Of a DNA stretch of 13,988 nucleotides, positions 6,205 to 13,684 are shown in pieces. Below the pieces are notes generated by a model. It ran no database searches. It was not told the origin of the DNA and saw only the letters and a list, made by a program, of their open reading frames with translations. The position numbers and the translations under genes are program-made. How positions within the stretch are numbered: the first letter of the stretch is position 1; each line of letters begins with the position of its first letter. Source of the DNA: Lysobacterales bacterium (lineage in GTDB: Bacteria; Pseudomonadota; Gammaproteobacteria; Xanthomonadales; Rhodanobacteraceae); NCBI GenBank assembly GCA_013298265.1, contig JAAFHE010000025.1, positions 1 through 13,988 of the forward strand, given 5' to 3'.

Positions 6205-8882
6205 GCGCGCCGCATACCAGCCTTGTCGTGCTGGCCTGGAACCGCTGGGAGCTGACGGTGCGTGCGCTCGACAGCCTGCTCGCGACCGATCTGGACGGTT
6301 GCGAAGTCATCGTCGTGGACAACGGCTCAACCGACGCGACGCCGCAGGCGCTGGACGCGTATGCCGACCGCGTGCGGCGGCTGCGACTCGGTGCCAACCT
6401 CGGCTTCGTGCGCGGCAACAACGCTGGCATCGCCGCGGCCGCGGCCACCGACGGCGTGGTGCTGCTCAACAATGACCTCGTCTTCACCCAGCGCGACTGG
6501 CTGCAACGCCTGCGCGCCTGCGCTGATGCGCAGGCGGATACCGGCATCGTCGGCTGCCGCCTCGTCGATGCGCGCGGGCGCTTGCTGCACGCCGGTACGC
6601 GCGTGCTTCCCGACGATGGCACGGGCGTGCAGACCGCGTCGGGACGCGTCGAGCAGGATGTCGGCCAATACACCGATGCGGACCGCGTGGTCGAAGGCGT
6701 GGTTTTCGCCGCGGTCTACCTCAAGCGCGCGCTCCTTGAGGCGATAGGCCCGCTGCACGAGGACTACGTCACCTATGCCGAGGACAGCGACTACTGCCTG
6801 CGCGCGCGCGCCGCGGGCTGGCGCACGCGCCTGTGCGGCGGCGTCACCTTGCGCCATGACCAGCACGGTTCCACCGGCGAGGACGGCACGGCGCGCGCGC
6901 AGTTGCTGGCGCAGGGCCGTGCGACGTTTGCGCGGCACTGGTCGGCCGCGCTGCACGCGCAGTACGACAGGTCACTGTGCCTGGCGGGCGCGCTGGATTT
7001 CCCGGCTGCGCTCGCCGCGTGGCAGCGGCCGCTGGCGCGTGCGCTCGATGCGGCCGGCGTGCGGCTGAGCTATCGCTCGCTGTATGCGCCGGTGCTGCCC
7101 GAAGCGATTGCTGAGAGCGGCGACAGCCAGGACCACCTGCTCAACGCCATCCGCCGCCGTGCGGCCGATGCCGACGTCGTACTGTGTGCCGGCGACGCGG
7201 CGCTGTGGCCCCGCGTGACCGCACCGTGGCGTATCGGCTATGCAGATTTCGAACGGCTGCCCGACGGTGCCCAGGCGGCTTCGATCCGCGCGATGGACGA
7301 GATCTGGACACCCAGCATCTGGCATCGCGACCAGTTGTGCGCGGCGGGCCTGGCCGATGCGCAGGTCATGCCCTGGGTCGTCGAGCCGGCCTATGCGCAT
7401 CCGCGGCTGCGCGCGACCCGCAACCCGCACGACGAACGCGTCGTGCTGTGCTGCGCGCGCTGGGACGATATCGACGCGCCGTGGCTGCTGCTGCAGGCCT
7501 GGACGCAGCGGTTCCGGCGCGAACAGCCGCTGCGCCTGCTGCTGTGCATCGACCCACTCGGCCAGGATCTTGCCGCGGCGACGCGCGCGCTGCCGCTGGA
7601 TCCGCACGGCGGCCGCTACAGCCTGCTGCCGCAGCCGCGGCTCGCCGAAGAGCAGCGCCAGGCCCTGTTCGCAACCGCCGATGTCGTGATCTGTGCCAGC
7701 CGCAGCCGCAGCCGCTGCTGGCCCTTGCTGCAGGCGATCGCCACCGCGCGGCCGCTCGTTGCGACCGCCCGCGGCGCGCGCACCGAACTGCTGCAGCGGC
7801 AGGGCGGCGGGGCAGCGCCGGACGGCGACGACGCGAGCGTGGCGGATCGCGTGCTCGATGCGCTCATCCCCGTGCTGCACGATCTTCCGGCGGCGCAGGC
7901 ACGCGCACAGGCCGCGAGCACCATGCTGCGCGCCGAGGCGGAGCAGGGCGTCACGGCGCGGTCGATGCGCGAGCGCCTGCGCCAGCCGCGGCACCACCTG
8001 CCGCACTCACCGCCGGCAGGCCGCAGCGCGCACGGTCTCGTCGTGCTCGGCATGCACCGTTCCGGCACCTCGTGTGTAGCCGGACTGCTGCAATTGCTGG
8101 GCGCCCATGCGGGCATGCCCGGCGCGTTCCTGCGCAACCCCTCCGAAAACCCGCGTGGCTTCGTCGAGCGCAACGACCTGCACATGGCCTGCGTCGCTGC
8201 GCTGCGCCGGCGCGGTGGCGACTGGTCGGTGCCGCTGGGCTGGGACGAATCCGCGCTGCCGGCGGCGCGGGCGCAGCTACGCCGCGACTGGGAGCCGATC
8301 GCGCTGGAACTGGCGGCACAGGCGCCCTGGCTGATCAAGGAGCCGCGCCTATGCCTGCTGTACGGCGAGATAGCCGATTGCGTCGCGCAGCCCGTATTCG
8401 TCCATGTCGTGCGGGCACCGACGGCCGTGGCCGCCTCGGTCCGGCGCCGTGACGGCCTTACCGCCGCGCATGCGCTGGCGCTGTGGGAACACTACAACCT
8501 TGCGGCCGCGGCGCTGGCTGCTGGCGGTCCGGCCGTCGTCGTGGATTACCATGCCCTGTTGCAGCAGCCGCGATCACAGGTGCGCCGGCTGTGGCTGAAG
8601 CTGGAATCGTTCGGCGTGCGCGGCCTGCGTCTGCCCGACGACGAGGAAATCGGCGCCTGGATCGGCCCGTCGCTGGCACGCGCTCGGCACGCGCGCGTGC
8701 CCGTGCCGAGCGCGGCGCAGCAACAGCTATGGCGTGCGCTGGAACGGCGCGCGGCGGACGAGCCGGCGGAACTGCCGCCGCTGTCGGCGGACAGCGAGGC
8801 GTTGTTGCACCAGGTCGGCAGCGAGCATCGGGCGCGCCTGCGCAGGGAACACGAACAGCAAGAGGATCAGCACCCCGAATGA
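6201..8882 (+). CDS. Fusion protein: GT2 glycosyltransferase, degenerate GT4 domain, sulfotransferase
   Basis: An 893-residue protein with three parts. Residues about 6-247 are a GT-A family-2 glycosyltransferase: SLVVLAWNR, VVDNGSTD at 38-45, the metal-binding NND at 90-92 and YAEDSDYCLRARAAGW at 192-207. Residues about 288-595 look like a GT4 (GT-B) domain, including DEIWTPSIWHRDQL at 366-379. Its E-x7-E site, however, reads Arg503 and Gln511, and the usual GRxxxxKG motif is CARWDDID, so donor binding is probably lost. Residues about 610-830 are sulfotransferase-like: GMHRSGTS at 617-624 is the PAPS 5'-phosphosulfate loop, KEPR is at 713-716, and VRAPTAVAASVRRRDG supplies the 3'-phosphate site. 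Expected role: add a sugar and sulfate a glycan in the cytoplasm. ATGA overlaps tie it to both neighbours. Acceptor and sulfation position are unknown. Confidence 0.85.
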   Translation: MSAPHTSLVVLAWNRWELTVRALDSLLATDLDGCEVIVVDNGSTDATPQALDAYADRVRRLRLGANLGFVRGNNAGIAAAAATDGVVLLNNDLVFTQRDWLQRLRACADAQADTGIVGCRLVDARGRLLHAGTRVLPDDGTGVQTASGRVEQDVGQYTDADRVVEGVVFAAVYLKRALLEAIGPLHEDYVTYAEDSDYCLRARAAGWRTRLCGGVTLRHDQHGSTGEDGTARAQLLAQGRATFARHWSAALHAQYDRSLCLAGALDFPAALAAWQRPLARALDAAGVRLSYRSLYAPVLPEAIAESGDSQDHLLNAIRRRAADADVVLCAGDAALWPRVTAPWRIGYADFERLPDGAQAASIRAMDEIWTPSIWHRDQLCAAGLADAQVMPWVVEPAYAHPRLRATRNPHDERVVLCCARWDDIDAPWLLLQAWTQRFRREQPLRLLLCIDPLGQDLAAATRALPLDPHGGRYSLLPQPRLAEEQRQALFATADVVICASRSRSRCWPLLQAIATARPLVATARGARTELLQRQGGGAAPDGDDASVADRVLDALIPVLHDLPAAQARAQAASTMLRAEAEQGVTARSMRERLRQPRHHLPHSPPAGRSAHGLVVLGMHRSGTSCVAGLLQLLGAHAGMPGAFLRNPSENPRGFVERNDLHMACVAALRRRGGDWSVPLGWDESALPAARAQLRRDWEPIALELAAQAPWLIKEPRLCLLYGEIADCVAQPVFVHVVRAPTAVAASVRRRDGLTAAHALALWEHYNLAAAALAAGGPAVVVDYHALLQQPRSQVRRLWLKLESFGVRGLRLPDDEEIGAWIGPSLARARHARVPVPSAAQQQLWRALERRAADEPAELPPLSADSEALLHQVGSEHRARLRREHEQQEDQHPE
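7698..7715 (+). repeat. (AGCCGC)3 tandem repeat inside the degenerate GT4 domain
   Basis: Three perfect copies of AGCCGC encode Ser-Arg-Ser-Arg-Ser-Arg at residues 500-505 of the fusion protein. The tract covers the place where an active GT4 has the first Glu of E-x7-E and the following Gly-Phe. Length is unchanged relative to the intact GT4-GT2 fusion encoded downstream, so it looks like replacement rather than insertion. Confidence 0.7.
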
Positions 8883-10372
8883 CGGATCCACAAGTCAGCT
8901 CGCGATTGCCGCGGCGTGTCGATTGGGACGGCGCCGAACTGCGCCTGGCGCTGCCGGTGCGCGGCGAGGTCGAGGTATGGCTCGACGGTACGTATTACGC
9001 GCGCCTGCGGGCCGACGACGCCGGTGACGCACGGCTGGCTTTGCCGGTCCTGCCGAACGGGCAGGCGCGTGTGAACCTGCAACTGCGCGTCGCCCGCGAG
9101 TGCTCGGCCACGGTCACACTGCAGCGCGGTCGCGCGGGCCTCGCGCGTGCGGCCGCGCTGCTGCCGCCGCAGCCGCTGTGTGAACAGGATTATGTCGACG
9201 TCGCCGTCGCGGCGGAGTCGCTGCGGCGCGAAATCGCCATTGTTGTGCCGGTCTACAACGCGCCGGAGGCCGTGGCGGTCTGCCTCGACAGCGTGCTCGC
9301 GCAGACGCGCGGAGCCGCGCGGCTTATCGTGATCGACGATGCGAGTCCGGATCCGGCGATCGCGCCGCTGCTCGCCCGCTATCGCGACTGCCGCGGCGTC
9401 ACGATCCTGGGCAACGAGCACAATCTCGGTTTCACCGCGACCGCGAACCGCGGCATCGAGGTAGCCGGCCGCGCCGATGTGGTGCTGCTCAATGCGGATA
9501 CCGAGGTCGCCGCGCACTGGCTGGCCGGGCTACGCCGTGCGGCCTGGGCCGCGGCGGAAACGGCCAGCGCCACCGCGGTATCGGACAACGCGGGCGCATT
9601 CTCCGTGCCGGAACTCGAACAGGAAAATCCCTTTCCGCACGGATGGACATTTGCGCAGGCGGCACTCGCCGTGCGCCAGCAGGCCGGCAGCGCCTATCCG
9701 CGTCTGCCGACCGGCAACGGCTTCTGCCTCTACCTCAAGCGCGCTGCGCTCGATGCGGTCGGCGTGCTCGACGCGCAGGCCTTCGCCCAGGGCTACGGCG
9801 AGGAAAATGACTGGTGCCAGCGCGCCGAAGCGGCCGGATGGCGGCATGTGATCGCCGGCGACGTGCTCGTGCGCCACGCGCGCAGTCAGAGTTTCGGCGA
9901 GGCGCGCCGCCGCACGCTCGGCGAAGCCGGCATGGCGGTGCTGCGCGAACGCTGGCCGAACTACGAGAACGACGTCGGCGCGAGCCTGTTCTCGCCGCGC
10001 CGGCGCGTGCTCGACTGGCGCGTGCGCCGGGCTTATGCAGGCGCGCCGCCGCTGCCGCGGCAACTGTGCTGGGAAGACGCCGCAGCGGATACGGAGGCAG
10101 CACCGGTGTACCGCTGCCGGCGCGGTCGCGACGGCCTGTGGCTGCAATCGCCGGATGGCGCCGCCGCGCTGTACGAGCACCTCGCCGATGCGTCGGTGGC
10201 AGCCGGTTGCAGCGCCGCCGGATGGAGCGCGAGCTTCGCGCGCTTGCTGCAGTGTCACGCGATCGACCGCATCGTCGGTGCGCTGCCGTCCGAGTTCGCA
10301 CGTGTCGCCGCTGCTCTGGCGATCGACACGACGACAGCACCGGCGCCGCGTCCGTTCGGAACCGTCGCATGA
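8879..10372 (+). CDS. Glycosyltransferase family 2 protein with N- and C-terminal extensions
   Basis: A 497-residue protein whose GT-A core lies at about residues 118-340. The core shows IAIVVPVYNAPEAV, VIDDASPD at 151-158, EHNLGFTATANRG, LLNADTEV at 203-210 with the metal-binding Asp, PTGNGFCLYLKR and GYGEENDWCQRAEAAGW at 305-321. These are the signatures of rhamnosyl/mannosyl-type GT2 enzymes of polysaccharide clusters. The first roughly 115 residues are rich in Val/Leu/Arg and predicted beta strands, and about 115 residues follow the core; I recognise no family in either extension. They may be modules for acceptor binding or partner contact. The ATG overlaps the stop of the fusion gene (ATGA), and its own stop overlaps the dehydratase-like gene the same way. 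The donor is unknown; GDP- or dTDP-deoxyhexose would suit the context. Confidence 0.9.
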   Translation: MTDPQVSSRLPRRVDWDGAELRLALPVRGEVEVWLDGTYYARLRADDAGDARLALPVLPNGQARVNLQLRVARECSATVTLQRGRAGLARAAALLPPQPLCEQDYVDVAVAAESLRREIAIVVPVYNAPEAVAVCLDSVLAQTRGAARLIVIDDASPDPAIAPLLARYRDCRGVTILGNEHNLGFTATANRGIEVAGRADVVLLNADTEVAAHWLAGLRRAAWAAAETASATAVSDNAGAFSVPELEQENPFPHGWTFAQAALAVRQQAGSAYPRLPTGNGFCLYLKRAALDAVGVLDAQAFAQGYGEENDWCQRAEAAGWRHVIAGDVLVRHARSQSFGEARRRTLGEAGMAVLRERWPNYENDVGASLFSPRRRVLDWRVRRAYAGAPPLPRQLCWEDAAADTEAAPVYRCRRGRDGLWLQSPDGAAALYEHLADASVAAGCSAAGWSASFARLLQCHAIDRIVGALPSEFARVAAALAIDTTTAPAPRPFGTVA

Positions 10373-11403
10373 GCCTGCGTGTGCTCGTCACCGGCGCCGC
10401 CGGACAGGACGGCGCCTATCTGTGCCGCGACCTGCTCGCCGCCGGCTGTCAGGTGCACGCCGCGCTGCGGCCAGACTGGCCGGACGACGGACTGTGGCGG
10501 TTGCGTGAACTGGGTCTGCTCGGCCAGCCGAACTTGTATCTGCTGGCGCTCGACGTGCGCGACGCGGCGGCCTGCGCCGCCGCGGTCGGGCGCCTGCAGC
10601 CGCAGCACGTGTTCCATCTTGCCGCCGCCAGCAGCGTCTCGCAGGCGCTGGAGGATCCCCTGGGCAGCGTCGACAGCAACGGCAACGGCACGCTGCACCT
10701 GCTCGAAGCGCTGCGCCTGCAGGCGCGCGCCGCGCGCTTCGTGCTGGCTTCCAGCGGCGAAATTTTCGCGCCGCGCGACGGTGTCGTCGACGAAACCTGC
10801 GCATTGCAGGCGCGTCACCCCTACGCCTTGTCCAAGCTGCTTGCGCACGCGGCGGTGCGTTGCTACCGCGACAGCTACGGCGTGCAGGCCAGCGCGGCGA
10901 TCCTGTTCAACCACGAATCGCCGCTGCGCGGCAGTGCCTTCGTGACGCGCAAGATCGCGGCGGCCGCGGCACGCCGGGCCGCCGGCGACGGCGCCGTTCT
11001 TCGGCTCGGCAATCTCGATGCGCAGCGCGATTTCGGCTATGCGCCGGACTACGTCGCCGGCCTGCGCGCGCTGGCCGCAGCACCGCCGGATGATTTCGTG
11101 TTCGCGAGCGGCATCTGCACCTCGATCCGCGATTTCGCCACGCTGGCCTATGCGTCCGCCGGCATTGCGCTGGGCTGGCGCGGCGAGGGCGCTGACGAGC
11201 ATGCCTTTGACGCGCGCGACGGGCAGCGCTGCATCGCCGTGGATGCGGCGCTGCTGCGCCCGTCGGATGCGCCGCTGCTGCGCGGCGATGCGACGCGGGC
11301 GCGGCGCGAGCTCGGTTTTTCCCATCGTATGGACGTGGCCGGCCTGGCCCGCGTGCTGGTCGAGGCGGAGCGTCAGCGCCTGCGGCCGGAATCGCACGCA
11401 TGA
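10369..11403 (+). CDS. gmd: GDP-mannose 4,6-dehydratase-like SDR enzyme
   Basis: A 344-residue short-chain dehydrogenase/reductase-fold enzyme. VTGAAGQDGAYL at 7-18 is the Rossmann nucleotide loop, and the GQDG form is characteristic of GDP-mannose 4,6-dehydratase. Further family signatures are HLAAASSVSQALEDPL, FNHESPLRGSAFVTRKI near 180-196 and LGNLDAQRDFGYAPDYV near 213-229. The catalytic set appears as Ser129, Glu131, Tyr152 and Lys156, with Ser where typical Gmd has Thr. It would convert GDP-mannose to GDP-4-keto-6-deoxymannose, the precursor of GDP-rhamnose, GDP-fucose or GDP-perosamine. It is shorter than usual (about 360-370) and several conserved stretches are altered, so a related 6-deoxyhexose dehydratase or reductase is possible. 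No fcl, rmd or per gene lies in the window. ATGA overlaps join it to both neighbours. Confidence 0.82.
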   Translation: MSLRVLVTGAAGQDGAYLCRDLLAAGCQVHAALRPDWPDDGLWRLRELGLLGQPNLYLLALDVRDAAACAAAVGRLQPQHVFHLAAASSVSQALEDPLGSVDSNGNGTLHLLEALRLQARAARFVLASSGEIFAPRDGVVDETCALQARHPYALSKLLAHAAVRCYRDSYGVQASAAILFNHESPLRGSAFVTRKIAAAAARRAAGDGAVLRLGNLDAQRDFGYAPDYVAGLRALAAAPPDDFVFASGICTSIRDFATLAYASAGIALGWRGEGADEHAFDARDGQRCIAVDAALLRPSDAPLLRGDATRARRELGFSHRMDVAGLARVLVEAERQRLRPESHA

Positions 11404-13646
11404 GCGCTGCGCCGCTGCGCCTGATCCTCAACGTCGATGCGATCAGTGCGCCGCTGACCGGCATCGGCGTCTACACGCGCGAATTGGCGCTGGGACTGGA
11501 GCAGATAGGACTGGAGCAGGCGTCGCAACTGGCCGAACTCAAGCTGTTCTCGGCCTATCGCTGGGTCGCCAACAGCGAGCAGGCGTTCCAGGTCAACCGC
11601 ACCATCCAGAGCGTGCGGCGCGTGCTGCCGTTCAAGCGCACCGCCCTGGAAGGCTATACCGCGCTGCGCGCCGCTCTGTTCCGGCGCAGCGCGCGCAGCC
11701 TGCGCGACCATGTGCTGCACGCGCCGAATTTCGTGCTGATGCCGTTCGACGGTCCCTGCGTCGCGACGGTGCACGATATATCTTATTTGCGTTATCCACA
11801 GTTCCACCCGATCGAGCGCGTGCGTTTCCTCGAGCGCCACCTGCCGCCGACGCTGGCGCGCGCCGATGCGCTGATCACCGATTCGGCCTACGTGCGCGAC
11901 GAACTGATCAGTGTGCTCGGCGTGGATCCGGCCAAGCTGCACGTGGTGCCGCTGGGTGTGAATGCGGCGTTCCGGCCGCGCACGCCGGCCGAGGCGGCCG
12001 ACGCGCTGGCAGCGCACGGACTGAGCTGGCGCGGCTATCTGCTGGTGGTCGCCACGCAGGAGCCGCGCAAGAACCTGGAGCGGCTGGTGCAGGCCTACGC
12101 GACGCAGCCGGCAGCGCTGCGCGCGCGCCTGCCGCTGGTGGTAGTCGGTGCGCGCGGCTGGCTCGACGCCGGCCTTGCGCGCGCGATCGAGCCGCTGGAG
12201 CGACGCGGCGAAGTGCGCCGTCTCGGTTTCGTCGCCGACGCACAGTTGCCAATGCTCTACGCGGCTGCGGCCGGGTTCGCGTTCCCGTCGCTGTACGAGG
12301 GGTTCGGCCTGCCGCTGCTGGAGGCGATGGCCAGCGGCGTGCCGGTGCTGACCTCCAACGCGGCCTCGATGCCCGAGGTCGTCGGCGACGCCGCCCTGTG
12401 CGTCGATCCGTTCGACGTCGACGCCATCGGCGCCGGACTGCGGCGCCTGAGCGAAGACACGGCCTGGCGCGAACAGGCGGCTGCGGCCGGCCTGGCGCAG
12501 GCCGCCGGCTATAGCTGGCGGCGCACGGTCGAGGCGACGCTCGCGGTCTATGCCGCGGCGCGTATCCGCGCAGGCACCGTGGGCGCGCCGCTCGCGCATC
12601 AGCGCGTCGCGTCCGCGCCTTTGCGCGCGGCGGTAGTGCTAGTGAACTACAACACGGCCGATCGCAGCCTGCGCTGCGTCGCCTCGCTGCAGGGACTGGC
12701 TGCGCGCATTCGTCTGGTCGTCGTCGACAGCGGATCGAATCCGGCTGACCTGGCCTTACTCCGGCGGGGTCTTGCGCAGGACTGGCCGTCGGCGGAGCTC
12801 ATCGCGAGCCCGCTGAACATCGGTTTCGCCGCCGGCTGCAACCGGGCGATCACGCGCGTGCTGCCGGACGCGCAGATATCCCATGTGCTGCTCCTCAACA
12901 ACGATGCCGTTGCGACGACACAGCTCGGACGCTGGGTTACCGATCACCTCGACGGGCGCTGCGACGCCGATCTTGCCGGCGGCCGGGTACTCAAGCTGGC
13001 CGACGGCAGCGACGAGATCGATTCGCTCGGCATCGCGTTCTATCGCAGCCTGCTCGCATCGAACCGGCTCGACCCGCAGGATCCCTATTTCGGTCCCACC
13101 GGCGGCTGCGCGCTGTACGCGCGGCGCGTGCTCGAAGCGTTGCAGGCCGAGCACGGCTACGTGTTCGACGAAGAATTCTTCTGCTACGCCGAAGATACCG
13201 ATGTGGCCGCGCGAGCCCTGCTGCTCGGCTTCACACCGGCCTATACCGACGACGTGCTGGCGCGGCATGAAGGACAGGCCTCCAGCGGCGGCGGTTTCAA
13301 CGATTTCGTGCTCTACCACGGCATCCGCAATTCGCTGTGGATGCTGCTCAAATGCGTGCCGCTGAGTGTGATCCTGCGTCACCTGCCGTCACTGGCGGCG
13401 ATCCACGCCGGCATCCTGTTGCGCCACGGCCTGCGCGGCAAGGGCCGCGTGGTGTTCCGGCTGTATCGCGACGCGCTGCGCGGAACCCTGCGCATGCTCC
13501 GCAAGCGCCGCCGAATCCAGGCCGGGCGCCGCATCACGGCGGCGGTATTCTCACGCCACGTCAGCGGGCGTTTCTACGACCGTGGCTACGTACGCAATGC
13601 GCTGCGCGACCTGTGGGCGGCGCTGCGCGGCAGGCCGCGCAGCTAA
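11400..13646 (+). CDS. Two-domain glycosyltransferase: GT4 followed by GT2
   Basis: A 748-residue protein. Residues about 7-390 form a complete GT4 enzyme: TGIGVYTREL near 20-29, VHDISYLRYPQF near 124-135, VVPLGVN, QEPRKN at 220-225 and EGFGLPLLE at 300-308, with both glutamates of E-x7-E present. This pattern resembles mannosyl/rhamnosyltransferases of deoxyhexose-containing O-antigen and rhamnan clusters. Residues about 408-640 are a GT2 domain: AVVLVNYNTAD, VVDSGSNP at 441-448, LLLNND at 497-502, GPTGGCALYARR and CYAEDTDVAARALLLGF. The C-terminus is basic with a hydrophobic stretch near 650-675 that may touch the membrane. Two active centres in one chain suggest consecutive sugar additions. 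Its ATG overlaps the dehydratase-like gene's stop. It is the last gene of the rightward set. Confidence 0.92.
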   Translation: MSAAPLRLILNVDAISAPLTGIGVYTRELALGLEQIGLEQASQLAELKLFSAYRWVANSEQAFQVNRTIQSVRRVLPFKRTALEGYTALRAALFRRSARSLRDHVLHAPNFVLMPFDGPCVATVHDISYLRYPQFHPIERVRFLERHLPPTLARADALITDSAYVRDELISVLGVDPAKLHVVPLGVNAAFRPRTPAEAADALAAHGLSWRGYLLVVATQEPRKNLERLVQAYATQPAALRARLPLVVVGARGWLDAGLARAIEPLERRGEVRRLGFVADAQLPMLYAAAAGFAFPSLYEGFGLPLLEAMASGVPVLTSNAASMPEVVGDAALCVDPFDVDAIGAGLRRLSEDTAWREQAAAAGLAQAAGYSWRRTVEATLAVYAAARIRAGTVGAPLAHQRVASAPLRAAVVLVNYNTADRSLRCVASLQGLAARIRLVVVDSGSNPADLALLRRGLAQDWPSAELIASPLNIGFAAGCNRAITRVLPDAQISHVLLLNNDAVATTQLGRWVTDHLDGRCDADLAGGRVLKLADGSDEIDSLGIAFYRSLLASNRLDPQDPYFGPTGGCALYARRVLEALQAEHGYVFDEEFFCYAEDTDVAARALLLGFTPAYTDDVLARHEGQASSGGGFNDFVLYHGIRNSLWMLLKCVPLSVILRHLPSLAAIHAGILLRHGLRGKGRVVFRLYRDALRGTLRMLRKRRRIQAGRRITAAVFSRHVSGRFYDRGYVRNALRDLWAALRGRPRS

Positions 13647-13648
13647 AG

Positions 13649-13666
13649 CCGCGGCCGCCGCCGCGG
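13649..13666. terminator. Weak hairpin between convergent genes
   Basis: CCGCGG, a six-base spacer and CCGCGG form a short GC stem two bases after the stop of the GT4-GT2 gene. There is no T-run on the plus side; the minus side has only TTT after the stem. It may stop transcription weakly in either direction, but such sequences are common in DNA this GC-rich. Confidence 0.25.
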
Positions 13667-13684
13667 TGAATAGCTGTCGCGCCG

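Noticed and set aside
10255..11397. Open frame of 380 codons on the minus strand opposite the Gmd-like gene
   Set aside because: Same reason: the sense strand carries unmistakable dehydratase signatures.
11373..12599. Open frame of 408 codons on the minus strand opposite the GT4-GT2 gene
   Set aside because: Antisense shadow with no recognisable domain, overlapping a clearly real gene.
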